Source: Caprella mutica | Taxonomy: Eukaryota; Arthropoda; Malacostraca; Amphipoda; Caprellidae | Direction: 5' to 3' | NCBI GenBank assembly: GCA_947561585.1 | Contig: CANNZV010001178.1 | Span: 62,001 to 126,000 of the forward strand | Length of the DNA stretch: 64,000 nucleotides | Part shown: in pieces, positions 1-12,772 of the stretch | How the letters are laid out: every line of letters starts with the position of its first letter | Position numbering within the stretch: the stretch's first letter is position 1 | Notes under the pieces: model-generated | Told to the model about the DNA's origin: nothing | What the model saw: the letters and a program-made list of their open reading frames with translations, nothing else | Databases searched by the model: none | Made by a program: the position numbers and the translations under genes

Positions 1-1126
1 AACAGTTTCAGAAAAAAAATAGGTCAAATATTAAACTAAAGTCACTAATAAAATAATGTAATAGCAATAAAATCATAAGCAGCGCTCTATGTCATTAGTC
101 AGTGTTTCTAATGTTAATTTGAATTAGAGAGGACTTAATAAGTTTATATGAATATTTACTATATGTAATGATGCAATTTACCCATTATTGATAAATAATT
201 AAGGGATTAGATACACATTTGTAAAAGTGATCAATTGAATCTATTCATCAAAAGAGATTTGTAAGCGCATTAGTATTTCTTTTATGGTCATTAATTGGCC
301 AAATTATACAGGAAATCAAGTTGAAAATTAAATATAGTTTAGATAAGTGTAATTGTTTTTACCCTGCAACCATGGATTCATAAAAAATGCAATTAATTGG
401 TTCCTGACTCATCAATCATTTACATTCATATGTATTTAAACTATTAAAGAATAAATGTACCTCATGGATTAATTTAAGTATACAATAATAACTCAGTGAC
501 TAACTTAACGAAGGATTCTTTTTAAATTACCAATTTTTAATAAATATTTCAATCAAATATGGTAATCAAGGAAATAATCACTGGATTTTCTTTTCACGCA
601 ATTCACTTATGGATAGTTTAAAAAGGGTAAAATTATAATTTATACTATCAAAATATATTTTCCATCTATTCTATATAGATAAAAACTGATATCTAAAGAA
701 TATATGTATTTTATTGATCATAATTAATCGATGATCTGTAATGTAATGACTATAGAATACCCATGAATTAATCATATAATTCCCTTTAGTTAGAATGAAT
801 ATATTTCTGATGTTATAATCAATATAGGTATTATTGTATGATTTTATTTTATTTTAAAACATATCACGTAATATTAGTATCACGACATAAATCTAATAGT
901 ATATATTTATTTTTTAGTTCTGCATATGCTAATGACGAAAGCTCTGTGTTGACATTTTTTGTACAGTAGTCTAACATATACACATATCGAAGCACTTCGT
1001 ATTATACTAATACAGCTAGCTTGCTATAAAATATGTAAATTCTTATTACAATTAATCATTTTGTAATTGATTTTCGTACAAATTAAGTGGCTCAATCAGT
1101 CGTAATAGTTAATATGGGATCACCTG

Positions 1127-1192
1127 TAGAATCGTCAATGCGGGGATGATTTTACAAGAGGGATTTCATGGGGTCAAAATTATTGTACAGCT
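1127..1192. repeat. Very short TIR unit, copy 1
   Basis: About 66 bp beginning ACCTGTAGAAT and ending ATTATTGTACAGCT, so the ends are imperfect inverted copies (ACCTGTA / TACAGCT). A related unit sits 410 bp downstream with the same ends and a diverged middle. It is too short to carry a gene and could be a minimal MITE. Confidence 0.4.
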
Positions 1193-1537
1193 AGAGGTTT
1201 AATGTATAAATTGTAGAATTCAAGATATTATTTTCATGTGATTACAAATGATAACAAAAATATTCTTCAGATAAAATATATTCTTAATATCTTATAACAA
1301 AATTGCGTTTCAAAAAGAAACTAAATTTATATAAGGAAATCAACATCCCTCTATACACTGTAAATCCAATCAAAGTGATCCAATACTTTCAACTAAATTA
1401 ATTACGGAAATTTACATTTAACTATTAATATAATTGTTTCATAATTTTTTATGTTTATTAATCCATATAATGTACAGAATATAATAAAAATAGCAATATT
1501 ATTAATAAACATGTATGTAATTTAATCTTTTTAACAC

Positions 1538-1615
1538 CTGTAAAATATTGTTACCCCATGGTGATCATCCTACGCAGGAGAATTTTCACGTGGTGAAAAA
1601 TTATTGTACAGGTAC
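1538..1615. repeat. Very short TIR unit, copy 2
   Basis: About 78 bp with termini ACCTGTAAAATATTG and ATTATTGTACAGGT, an inverted pair of at least 7 bp (ACCTGTA / TACAGGT) that extends imperfectly. It shares both ends with the unit at 1127-1192, while the interior differs. Confidence 0.4.
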
Positions 1616-3956
1616 TGCAGATATTAAATACATGTGGTTCGTAATGTGTTACAATAAGTCAATTATCACTCAATAAGTCTCAATAAATCATTTATAACAA
1701 TAAGTAGCATATATATTATATACATTTAGTAATGCGATTTTTACGCGATTTTTTTTTTCTATCTAACTACTGAAAGAGGGACAATAAAAATATCCAAATC
1801 AGTCTTATATGTATTATAGAGAGACTAAACTAAATTTGTAATCCAATAATTGGTAAAGATATATGAGTATTCAATGATTTTCTTCGTTATATTTCTGTTA
1901 AAAATTACTTGAAATATTGAATAGATATGTGCTTAAAAAAATTGTTATGAAATTTCTTCTTAGTAGAATAAATGAGGCTAATAATAAAGATATCAGCAAA
2001 TCATGAGGTTTTGTAATTAAAAATATATATTTCCAACAAATCCAATATTTACAGCTCATATTTCAATATCAAGTTAAGGTATTTTCTATTCGAGAACGTG
2101 CTTCTGCAGAATAAACAACCTGTTTGCTTTGCATCAAGAGCTTTGTCTGCAACCGAAAAAAATTATTATTATATATAAAATAATGAAATAATGTTTGCGT
2201 TGTTTTTTTGCTTGTGTATACATATATAGAGATGTATTGGTATAGTCAGAGCATATCACTCATTTGCAAGAACCACGTCAAAAACACACTTAAAATGTAT
2301 TTTCGAGTTTCCGTATATAGACAATATAAATATTAAATATAAATTTTTGATTAAAGTTTCATAATTGGTGCTCAAAAATTGACTGCTACAGAGATTAACG
2401 ATATACCATAAAATGTATGTAAATTGTTAGTACCAAAATGCTTCTCCTGGAGAAATTATATTTTTTAAAACATGACAGTGTTCTTGCAATCGAGCGATAT
2501 ATGGAAGTAATAACAAACAGTTCCTGTCTAGTTATATCAGTTTGAATGTGAAATTAGTTAAAGGAACTGTTGAAGTTCATATCAGGAGTAAACAACTGTA
2601 TATTAAGGATTGCCGACATAAACTGAAGAGCCAAAAGAGTAAAGAAACTAACTAATATTTATGAGAAAAATATTTATCGTCCAATATATCCTACATTCAC
2701 AGAGAAACGAAGCTTGAGTGAACGTTATTAAGCGTGAGTAAAGGTTCTGATAAATGCTTCAGTTTTGCATGAATAGACATGAATGCATTTACCATTCAAC
2801 TGTCAGAAGATGGTTGTTTCGTTTCCCAATATGTACCATATAGAAAAAGAAGGAAACAAAATTAAACCTAGTAATAGATTATAGAATGAGTATCAATCGG
2901 CTTTGTCATCATAGAATGTATCGCTTGGTTTCTATATTTAACTGTTGTGTGTAAGTGCTGAAATGGCCATAATCTAAACATATTCTATTTGCAGCCTCTC
3001 CTGCTAAAACCGATTAAAGATACCATAACGTAAAGCTAAATTGTCTTCCATTCATTATGGCTACTTAAATTAGAATTTGTTTCTATTTTTTTAAGAAACC
3101 TATCGCTTTAGTATACAAAATGAATCATTCGACTATTTCAGCCACCACTGTTTAAAAAGCTCGATTAATTATTATTACTATTAATTTATAAGCTGTTTCA
3201 AAATACAGCACTAGACCATACTTTCCTCTTCATATTACCAAGTCATCTTAGCCTTTATTAATAGATATATAAATTGAAAATTTAGAAACCTTGTCTGAAA
3301 GGCAGATATCTCTGCATTCTAATATAATATGGAATTGTTCTGTAAAATAAAGTATTTACGCATTTCTAGGGTTGCAATTAAATCGAAGTCAATTAAATTA
3401 CTCTGATTGGTAGGTGTAGAAATCGAGAAAAGCATTTTTTGTAAAAAATATATAATATTGTGATGAATTATCATATGCGAGTAATTGAGTTTCACTATTT
3501 CGGCCGAAATTAATGGCGCTTCTGCATAAATTTCTTTACCCATTATCTAAAGGAGCATACATACAGAAGCCTAAATTAATGTACAAGATTAATGTTATTT
3601 TTTTAATAAAACCTATCGAACGTGACAGAAAAATTAAAATCTATGCGGTGCTCCCTAACTTAAATAATAGCAAATAATAAAATGTAAACAAATAATATCA
3701 GAGATTTATATTCGCAGTACAAAATTAGAATCTCCTCAACCGGTTGCACTGTATGCAGTTGTGAATTTTTGTACTTAATTTTTATCTGATATGAAAAATA
3801 AAATAACGAAATTTTATTATGTTTTTAATTGATTAATTAAATTGAAAGTTTCTTTAAAAGTTTACTGCTCCCATAAAACTTAAAAGTTTACACTATCTTC
3901 TTATCAGATTAATTCAAGTTAAAGAATTATCACCTAACATTTGAATAAATATGTTT

Positions 3957-4828
3957 AGGGTCGGACGGGGTATCATCTCGCAAAATTCCGCAAACTCTGT
4001 ATTTACTCAAAAACGAAAAGTACTAGAAAAACTCTTTTTCTCGTGATGAAATGTCCATGAATGAGGATGGTTCTCAACCAGTTTCGAAATAATACCTAAA
4101 TAAATGAAATACTTATTGACAAATTTTCTTGTACAACTTTTAGTTAGTGTATAGGGGGTATCACTGCGCACATGAAGGGGTATTACTGCGCATTGTATAA
4201 ATATAGCATTTATCTGCCCAACATAAAATCCTCATCTCCCCATTTTAACTCTCTTTCTCCCATCTATATAATCACCCGTCTTTACCATCTAAATATCACT
4301 CTCCTCCCGACTAAATCCCCCTCTCTTCCCATCTGAATCTCCCTCTCCTCCCATCTAACTTGCCTTTTCCTATCATCGAAATATCCCTCTTTTCCCATTT
4401 AAATTCCCCCCCTTCTCCATCTTAATTTTCTCTCTCCCCAATCTATCCCTTATCCCTCCCTTCCCCCATCTACATCCCCCAGTTAAAACTGAGAAGTTGA
4501 AAATTTGACATAATGTAACTGTTTATGATTGTGTTAACATGTTAAAACAATGTGAATATCTATATCTCGGTTCTAAAGTTATTGGGAAGTTTGCGGGAAT
4601 TAAAAATCACCAGCGCAAACTTTTTTCAGATTGTTTTGAGAGCTCCACATACATCGCGACTTAGCTCTAGAAATATTCATAGGATAATGGTGCATCATGA
4701 AGCTTATGGGAGAAAAGAAACTGTTTGAAAATATGGGCCAATCAGATTTAGGCTAAAACAAGTGGGTTTACAATTATATGGGGTGCGGAGTGATACCCTA
4801 TAAAAAATGGTATGCGTAGTCCGACACT
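3957..4828. mobile_element. Fold-back/TIR element with GTCGGAC ends
   Basis: The left end reads AGGGTCGGACGGGGTATCA. The right end, reverse complemented, reads AGTGTCGGACTACGCATACC followed by GGGTATCACTCCGCA. Internal copies of GGGGTATCACTGCGCA occur near 4151 and 4176. The element therefore has short repeated words in inverted arms. Its middle is a pyrimidine-rich minisatellite (4220-4485). No transposase frame was seen. Confidence 0.5.
4220..4485. repeat. Degenerate CT-rich minisatellite
   Basis: Roughly 27-30 bp units of the form CTCCCATCTAAATCTCCCTC repeat about nine times with many substitutions, giving an almost pure pyrimidine plus strand. It lies inside the TIR element at 3957-4828. 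Confidence 0.65.
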
Positions 4829-5139
4829 ATGAAGTATATTATGAAAACTTATAATTTTATTATTTAAAAAAATAATATTACCAATAAATCGTTTTAATTT
4901 GAAAATACATGATTTCACAATGCCGCAGCTTCATTGGGACATGTAATTTATTTCGAAATTTTCTGTTGCAAATTATATATTTAACATTTATTTCGGTAAT
5001 CATTAATATAAAAAAAAACTAATTATTCTTTTTGTTCGATAGGCCTTCGCTTCGATATTTAAATTCCATCACTTAATTACAAATGGCTGCAAAAATCATC
5101 ACAGAAGCAAGATTTTTTATTTACATCACAGAGGAACTT

Positions 5140-5570
5140 CAGAAGAGTCACATGCAATAACCCGAGTGTTCTGGCATTTTTTCAGCCCCGTCAACAAGAG
5201 TGATTTTTCCATCGTCTAAAATTCAAACATTGTTTCCATTATTCTTGATATGATCGAGAAGCTTTGTGCATCTTTCAACCCTGATGGTTCTTGAGAAAGT
5301 TGTGAGAGATTTTGGCGTTTCCTAACGAGTGAATGGTACTGTGAAGGTACTAATTGACTGGTATGCTGATGATTCTGTGGCGAACATTGCAACTTTTGGC
5401 TAATTTTCACATTGACTGATTTGAATCTACCTTCTCACTAGGAAAGTTTTTTGGTACGCTTTCGAGTGCTTTGGCGACTATTTAAAACTTCATTCTCGGC
5501 ATCAAACTTTGCACAATCTGATAAGGAGAGAACCAAGCACATCTCATTTCACATATAGTTATCCTTGGTA
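5140..5570 (-). pseudogene. Decayed mariner-like transposase fragment (probable)
   Basis: The minus-strand frame passing about 5290-5160 reads ERCTKLLDHIKNNGNNV, a stop, then ILDDGKITLVD. I recognise this as similar in spacing to the segment of mariner/maT transposases that runs into the second catalytic region (consensus like LLNDLKNHGNRIIFSDEKTF). The second-aspartate block is visible as DDGK. Upstream, fragments such as RKRQNLSQ in another frame look like the preceding linker, so at least one frameshift is present as well as stops. No TIR was found. This is a weak identification resting on one short motif. Confidence 0.35.
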
Positions 5571-6830
5571 CTAATTCTGTTATGTTTAACGAATCCTTTC
5601 TACATCAGAGTATACTGTTTGTTTTAACATATTTAAAACATTATCTGAAATATGTCATCATCATTAGAGGAATAGTTTGAAAAATATGTGTTTTACCTAC
5701 GAGACCCTGTATATAATTCAAATTCCTTTTGAAAAATTAAAGTTTCCTAACTGTGTCATCATATTTTCATGGCGTCTTAGTTGACGATTCTTCTTGCCAA
5801 TCCGATCAAAAGATTATCCACTGAGCCAAGGAAATATTCATTGGTATAGCTTCGAAATCCTTTGGAAAATATGACCCATATTATTCTTACGATCCTCTTT
5901 CATAGATAGGACATTTTGAAAAATGTAGCACAATTTTTAAAATTTAAAATTTTACGTCGTGAAATGATTCTTCTCGAAAAATGAAATCACATCCAACATA
6001 GCTCTGTTATTGGATTCGCTGTTTCATTAACTAAAAGCAAAAATAATCTGGAGCATTGGACAGTGGACACACTATCTTATAGACCTTTTAAATACACATT
6101 GTGATTACATGTGAATACAATAAGCAATTACTCAAAATAGTAATAAGAAATCGCATATCACATTTGTGGAATTTATATATAAATGATATGTAATTCACAG
6201 TTAAAAATATGCATTTATATCATTTTTAGATGGCAGAACAACATTAAAACTCTATCAATGAAGATAAAACTGGCATTTCACTTAAATAATTTTACATTTT
6301 TGGCTGTCCTATAAAATGGCAATTTCATCCTAAAAATGAATAGAAGTCAATGATTTTTCACACTACAAGAAAACAAAAGACAGTTTTGAATTTTAGGAGG
6401 ACTTCTAATACAGAGACATGAGAAAGATTACCAATTGCCACTATTAATTTCTTGTTTTTGTCTCAGTGTAAAACCAAAAATGGAGGTTAAGTCGTTATAA
6501 TTATTACAAGGATTCTAAAACTATTTCTAAGCATGTAAACTAGTAGATTTCTATTCTTTGTAAATTTAGGAAATAATATCCATTTTCTCAAAAGATATTG
6601 CCGAAGATAAAAAAAAAAAAAAAAAGCAAACTGGGTATATTTTCCAAAATTATATATACCTTCTAAATTTAAGAATAATCTGTCAATAAATGAATTCCTT
6701 CTAAAAAATGACTCTACCCCATTAGATTAGGCTATAGAGGATGTGGTTCATATTACTGTTCCATGTGCTAAATTCATTACCTTTCAATTATTTACCTGGA
6801 ATAAATTTAAAATTTAATATAAAAATTGCT

Positions 6831-6969
6831 ATTAAAAATTATCATCAAAAACTATCATTAAAAATTATCATTAAAAATTATCATTAAAAATTATCATTAC
6901 AAATTATCATTAAAAATTATCATTAAAAACTATCATTAAAAATAATTTATAAAATCTATCATTAAATAT
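6831..6969. repeat. 13-bp AT-rich tandem repeat
   Basis: Units of ATTAAAAATTATC recur about ten times with a few C/A changes. It is a simple minisatellite with no coding capacity. Confidence 0.8.
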
Positions 6970-8112
6970 TATAATTTTATGTTTCTGTTATTTACTGAAT
7001 TCATATTTAGGTCAATCTATTTTCATCATATATAAAACTGAGTACATATTCCTATCCTTAGGCATTCAAGGGGTTTCTCTTAGATCACCGTACGTTTTGA
7101 TTTTATTCCATTTTTATTTATTATGTTTTCTATTTCTCAAGCAGCAAAACTGGTGAAATGCGGTATGGTTTCTTCCCCTCATGCTCATATACATCTGCCT
7201 GCAATTCCACCTAAATTTACCTCCTAAAAAATAGCTTTATTCTAAAATTATTATATTATAATAAATCTGGTAAATATCATTTAATTCAGCAAATAAATAA
7301 AATTAAATACTTTTTTTCCGATTCTTAGTCTTTGTTATTATTTTTCACTTGTGCTTCTAAAATTTATTTAAAATGGTCTATGTTTTCTGACCTTATATAG
7401 TTATACAAATTAAAAACATTGCTAGATATATTTTAAATTAGATTGGAGGAGACCATTAATCATTGCAGTGATTACAGAACCATAAAAGCAACACTATCCG
7501 TTTGTTTGATTTCTCTTTGTTCTTATTTTCAGGTTATACGAATTATATTATCTTAGCAAAAAAGATGCTATAAATTAACTTCGAAGAGATTCGTAGCTTC
7601 AAAGACAAGAGGAAAACAAATAATGATTAGAGTTAAACAAAGATACCTGCCTTTATTTAACACTAATCGTGTCAATACACAATATTAGAGAATCACGGAA
7701 ATACATAGGTTCAATTTGCGTTGGTAAGTGGCTAAATTAGATCTTTTCACATTCTTTCTAGCCAATTTTTATCACAAATTGAACATCTTATTGTAACTCG
7801 CAATCTACTACAAGACCAATCCATGACACTTTTCTTGCTAATTCTATTTTTCATAATGAAATAATTTACAACCAGATAGAAAATTCGATTAGCTGTATAA
7901 AATTCAACATACTTCGGGCTCACAATTTATTCTGAATACATACGGAATACATATTAACATTCATAAGCACTGACCTGCAGCGCAACATTGCTCACAATTC
8001 GTTACGGATAATCTGACAGTTGAAGTTCTGGAGATTGAATGACATTAACCCTCTGGCTGTATGTCAGGGAATAATTACCAATTTTGCAGATCTGCTAATT
8101 GAACAAGGAGGA

Positions 8113-8400
8113 GCATAGGAAACTAGATTATGTGCACTCGGTAGAACGCATACCTTTGCCTCCGCCTTGAGCCGTTTAAAAAATTCAAAAAACTGCTAAC
8201 TGGATACTAGCTAATCGTCCCACCAAGTTTCATGCAAAATAGTACAACACTTTTTGAATTATTGAGTTATAAATGACATTGAACTTTGGCGGGCCGCTCC
8301 CAAATTCTATCAGATGGTTCCTGGAAATTGTCCAATAGTCCCATCAAATTTCAGACAATTTGGTTGAATGCTTTTATTATATATAATACGTGTGAATTCA
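8113..8400. repeat. Dispersed repeat, related to the one at 30043
   Basis: Starting with AACTAGATTATGTGCACTC, this block matches the start of the repeat at 30043-30666. Both read GGTAGARCGCATACC, CTGCTAACTGGATA, CGTCCCACCAAGTTTCATGC and CAAATTTCAGACAATTTGGT in the same order. This copy has about two of the roughly 120-bp internal units and is 3'-truncated relative to the other. The start resembles a Pol III A-box region, but no matching B box was seen. The class (SINE or RTE tail) is unresolved. Confidence 0.6.
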
Positions 8401-8530
8401 TGGACCTGACAATAAATTGACAAATAATAGGATTGTGCAATTTTTAATTGGTAAATTAAAATTAATAAAAAATGAAGATTGAGAGAAAAACAAACATCAT
8501 CTTACGGTCCTGAGAGAATGAATAGATTAG

Positions 8531-9030
8531 CCCTGGAACGACCAAAGTGCCTGAGAGGCTTGTTCCGGAGGAAATATACCTTTTTACTTTTAAAAATTGA
8601 CTCGAGTTGCTGAAAATCCAGGATTTTACAGTGCAAGAACTACTTATTAAGAGAAATCAATGAAAATATTGCAACCTTTGTGGAAATAAGGAGCTTTAGT
8701 GAAATAAAGCGCTGTTGCATCACATTTTGACTTTGCTAGTGTAACGAAAATTGTAACACACATCAGCGGTTGTACTTCATCCGGGCTCAACAGGCCCACT
8801 TTATCAAATAGAATATAAAACTTAATAAAGCAAATTGTGTTGCATAATTTTTACTAATATTTATTCGAAGAATAAATACGTCATATACAAAGAAAGTCAC
8901 GGAATTTCAGCAACTCAAGTCAATTAGTTTCAAAGTTTCAATAAATAAATCAAAAATCAATAATAAATCAAAAAATCAATATTTCAAAACGGATCGAGCC
9001 TCGATCACATGCCCGTTGGTCGTTCCAAGG
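8531..9030. mobile_element. 500-bp TIR element, CCYTGGAACGACC ends
   Basis: The left end CCCTGGAACGACCAAAG is inverted at the right end (CGTTGGTCGTTCCAAGG). Internally, CTCGAGTTGCTGAAA at 8601 is inverted as TTTCAGCAACTCAAG near 8907. Flanks are TTAG and TTAT, possibly decayed TTAA. There is no open frame, so this is a non-autonomous element, perhaps piggyBac-like. Confidence 0.6.
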
Positions 9031-9455
9031 TTATTTAAAATAACATTGTAGTGCTGATGAAAAGTATTTCCGGAGGTTATTCTTTTTATTAGCATTATAT
9101 ACATTAAAAAATAGTAAAACCATTGTATTATATTTGTTACATCACTTTTCATATTTCAATTATTAATTATTTTAAGAATCAGATAACTCAAAATTAAATA
9201 TGGCCAAACACTCGTGCTTCCAAAACTGATTAAGTAGCTATATTTATTAATTGAAAAATATTAAAAGAAAACATAGAAATACAATGTAATTAATCAAATG
9301 ATTCTAATAAATTTCAGAGTTTAGGTTGATTCAGTGACTGTCACTAATGAAGACTTACTGATTAATATTGTTTTTTAATTCAAAATACCAAATGTTTCCC
9401 CTAAAATTTATATATATGTATATATATCATTCATAAAACTAATTAAATAATAATG

Positions 9456-9785
9456 CAGTAGAACTCCTCTATAATGAACTAAAACTGGGTCACTATATAG
9501 AACATTCTTTATTATAGAAGAGTCAAGATATGCATAGAAAACTGACCATGTTATGGCAGATTACAAATATTTTTTAAAACCTAATTCATTATACAGGGTA
9601 CTTCATTTTCAGAAGAATGGATCTTACTTCATTATGTTGGAGTCAAGAGATGTATAGAAAACTGATGGCCATTTTATGTCAGGAAAAAGAAAATATTGTT
9701 CTTTCTACAGCATAGTACATTACTCAGTCCTTTATTGATAAGGATGATTCACTATACAGGACTTCATTATAGAGGCTTTGTACTG
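9456..9785. mobile_element. 330-bp MITE, CAGTA...TACTG ends
   Basis: The left end CAGTAGAACTCCTCTATAAT and the inverse of the right end, CAGTACAAAGCCTCTATAAT, match over about 17 of 20 bases. An internal segment (GAGTCAAGATATGCATAGAAAA) is duplicated imperfectly about 120 bp later. The CAGT end style is like pogo/Tigger-type MITEs, but no clean TA duplication is visible. No coding sequence. Confidence 0.6.
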
Positions 9786-10601
9786 TATTCATTAATTGGA
9801 AAATACAAATAGAGAACATTGTCTAATTGCATCATCTTATAAATTTTAGATTTTGTTATGATTTAGTAGTGACTGTCAGTTATGAAGATAAACTGATAAA
9901 TAAAAAAATGTATAACTTTCTATTCCAAAATACTGTTAGTGAATATATTTAATTGCATTAGATGAGATAGAATGGTAAAAATATTCCAAGTCATATTAAT
10001 CTAACTGAAATTAGTCAAACAGAAATTATAACACAGGTGAATTTGATTTTTTTTCATATAACCTTCTTGTGCAACCTAATGATAAGATGAAGCAGTCGAG
10101 GCTTAGTGTTTCTCATTTGCAAACAACTTATTTAGCACTCATAAAATAGAATCTCTTAAATATTATATATTATGATACTCAGACTTAACTACCAAAAAGT
10201 TCTGGTTATTAACATATATTTATTGGTATAATATAATACTATGGTTCCCCTCCACGGTATGAAGTTCCTTCTGTGGTCGCCATAAATCTCTTCAATGATT
10301 CCTCTCATAGCTTTTCTTAAATAAAATAGCTCACACATAAATTAATTGTACCTCATACAGTTTTGTTTCCATAGACATTAAAGTGGGGTGTGTATGCATC
10401 GTGTCAAATGAAAGAACAATAGAATTCATGCAACTCAGCAGCTTTATCTAATTTGATGGTTCGACTTTATCTGGTAGAGAACAGGTATGATCTGCCACCA
10501 AAAACCAATTTTAGAAAAGAGTTTTAGAAAGGAAAATAATCATCTAATTATAAAAGTTTCAGCATTAGTGATATGAGAAATTTCTCCGTGGAGTGAGGAG
10601 A

Positions 10602-10845
10602 CTAAGCAGAGGACATATTTATCAAATTAGTAGAAGAAAATTCTTGTAGATTTGCCATTAGTTCAAAGTTCACCTCTTTTGTTTTCCCAGGATTAATAAT
10701 TTCTTGTTGCACATACATTTCGATAATGTGTACTGCGAGATCTCTCTTTTTCTCATTTTGAAAGAATTAGTGAAGATCGATCTTCTTATGTACGATTCTC
10801 CTGTAACATTTTTCATTTTCATTTAAATACCATCTTGTTAATTTT
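10602..10845 (-). pseudogene. Possible coding remnant downstream of the zinc-finger gene
   Basis: A minus-strand frame runs from after the stops at about 10846 to TAG at 10602-10604, broken once by TAA at 10767-10769. The 54 residues after that stop begin FFQNEKKRDLAVHIIEMYV and are mixed in composition, unlike neighbouring AT noise. It lies 120 bp past the stop of the gene at 10965-12772 on the same strand. It may be a decayed exon, a paralogue fragment or chance. No family is recognised. Confidence 0.25.
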
Positions 10846-10964
10846 TCTCTATCAGTGAAGATGTTTGTTGTTTGGTCATACAATAGAAATGAGGGCCTAT
10901 TATTAGATATGTAAGTGTGTACTCTTTTCTTCTCTCACTGAAACTCAATTAATCTTAATACGAA

Positions 10965-12772
10965 TCAATTCTTTGGAGCATCTTGCAGGTGAACAAGCTT
11001 TTCCTTGTTATTCTTAGTTCGTATTTGGTTGATTTCCACGACTTTCGATAGCACTGAAATAATTTCCTTTATTTCCTGCTGTACTTGCTTCATTTGGAGC
11101 TTTCTTGACACTGATTCCGTCGAACATTTGTTATCAACTTGTTCGGAACTTTCGACATCTAAGAATAAAAATCTCACAAATATATTGAATGAGCCAATAT
11201 ATTTAAGCTTTTTTGTTGCTCCGATTTTTGGGATCAAAGTAAACTCGCGAAGCATCTTCCTCACATTTTCAGCATCAAATATATCTTTGGCAGTTATGGG
11301 TTTTCCAGAAATTTCTTCATAATTGAATAAGATATCAGAGACCATGTTTCGCCTTTGCTTCGGATTACTACAATTATTCCTTTTCTCCAAATAAACTAGG
11401 AAAGATTCTCGCCATATTGTTAACTGTTCTGAATAGTTCCTTGAATCTTTGAAACTTGGTAGTTTACTTTCATAATCTGCAGTCACCAACTCATATTCAT
11501 TTTCAATTAAATCATCTTCCGTTTTTGTTTGAGCTTTTTTCTTTTTGGAAATTTCTCTTTTTCCTCTCGACTTCTTCAAATCCAAATCAATCAATACTTG
11601 CTTTTCAGTGAGACTTTCATCTTCCTTGTTCACTTTCAAAAGTTCATCACCTTCAATCATCACCATAGAACCATCAACTCTCTTAAGATAACACTTCGGC
11701 ACAATCTTTGAATCCCTAATATACGAGCGATACGCAGAAGGATCCGTTTTTTTCAATATTTTGTGGAATCCTGTCAAATGTGTAGGCATATTTGATTGTA
11801 AAGCTCCGCATATTACACATTTTCTCCAGTTTCGTCTTTTAATAACCAAATCTGTTCCCTTATCTCCACTTTCTTCCTTGGATACCTTGGTTTCTGTTGA
11901 TGTCGATGTTTCATCCTTTACTTCAGCATTTGAAGCCATACGACGAATAATTTTAAAAATGTACTCTCTGTCATCTGCCGAAAGCTCGGAATGTTCCAAA
12001 TTCAAATGTTTTCGTAACGTGGACGTTTTCAAATTGCATGAAGAATATGGACAGGTCAACATTTTGGAGCCATCATTTGGTTTCAAGCCAACTACGTGAG
12101 GTTGGTTAGAGTCTTCATCTAATATTTCCTCTTCTACTTGCAGCTCACCTAGTATCCTATCCATATTTTTGCAAACAATTAGGTTTCTTGAGAGAAATCT
12201 GATAGCGCTCTTTACTTCGGTGATGTACGCATTCTCTGCTTTTTTAACTTTCAAACCAGTTGAGCGAACCAATTCTTCTAATCCAATTCGTTTCTTTAGG
12301 CTGCAAGTATTTTCAGAACCTTCAGTTTTTCTGATGGAAAGTCCCTCCAGCATATCTAGGCTGATGCCGATCTCTTCAAATTGAGGCACAACACCGTCCA
12401 TCTGTTGAAAAATTATTTGTTTTAGTCACTTCGTCAGCACAATACATGCAAATATTATTCTTTGTACATAATGTTCACGTCTTGTAACAGTGTATTTCAT
12501 GTTTCAAAGAACTCAGTGACTGTTTAATTATTAGTAGAATTTGTACATTTGTTTGTTACCTTTAGCAACATATCTTTTATGGATTCCTTCAATTTGGTTT
12601 CTTTTTCGGGTTGAACTGATGAAACATCTGATTTATCTTTCTGTTGAGCAAAGAATTTGAATTAAGATATCACTATTGATAAGGAAATGATTAGACTCGG
12701 AACTAACACGAGCTCTATACTTACATGTTCTCCCATAGTGCCTTTTGATATCGGTTTTCTGTCTTCACTCAT
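10965..12772 (-). CDS. Zinc-finger protein of unknown function, three exons
   Basis: Exons on the minus strand are 12772-12725 (16 codons, starting MSEDRKPISK), 12640-12560 (27 codons) and 12401-10965 (478 codons). All junctions are phase 0 with GT donors and AG acceptors. The ATG at 12401 sits directly after an acceptor AG and is internal, so the true start is most likely 12772, giving 521 residues. Two zinc-finger-like motifs are visible: C160-x4-C165-x9-H175-x4-H180 and C238-x2-C241-x9-H251-x4-H256. A Lys-rich stretch follows (around residues 315-335). A helical region (about 355-465) faintly resembles the core-binding part of tyrosine recombinases, which would fit a domesticated Crypton-like origin, but no catalytic domain follows. 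A nuclear DNA-binding role is inferred from the fingers only. I do not recognise an orthologue. Confidence 0.8.

Larger units (their letters stand above)
1..3956. other. AT-rich stretch without recognisable genes
   Basis: No open frame here shows a family motif; the longest (3319-3543, minus) is 74 codons of AT-rich sequence with no splice or domain support. The only structures seen are two short inverted-repeat units, listed separately, near 1127-1192 and 1538-1615. No tRNA-like box pair or CpG-rich promoter-like block was seen. Confidence 0.6.

Noticed and set aside
12399..12401. ATG at 12401 as start of the zinc-finger gene
   Set aside because: It directly follows an acceptor AG, and two in-phase upstream exons with good donors exist.
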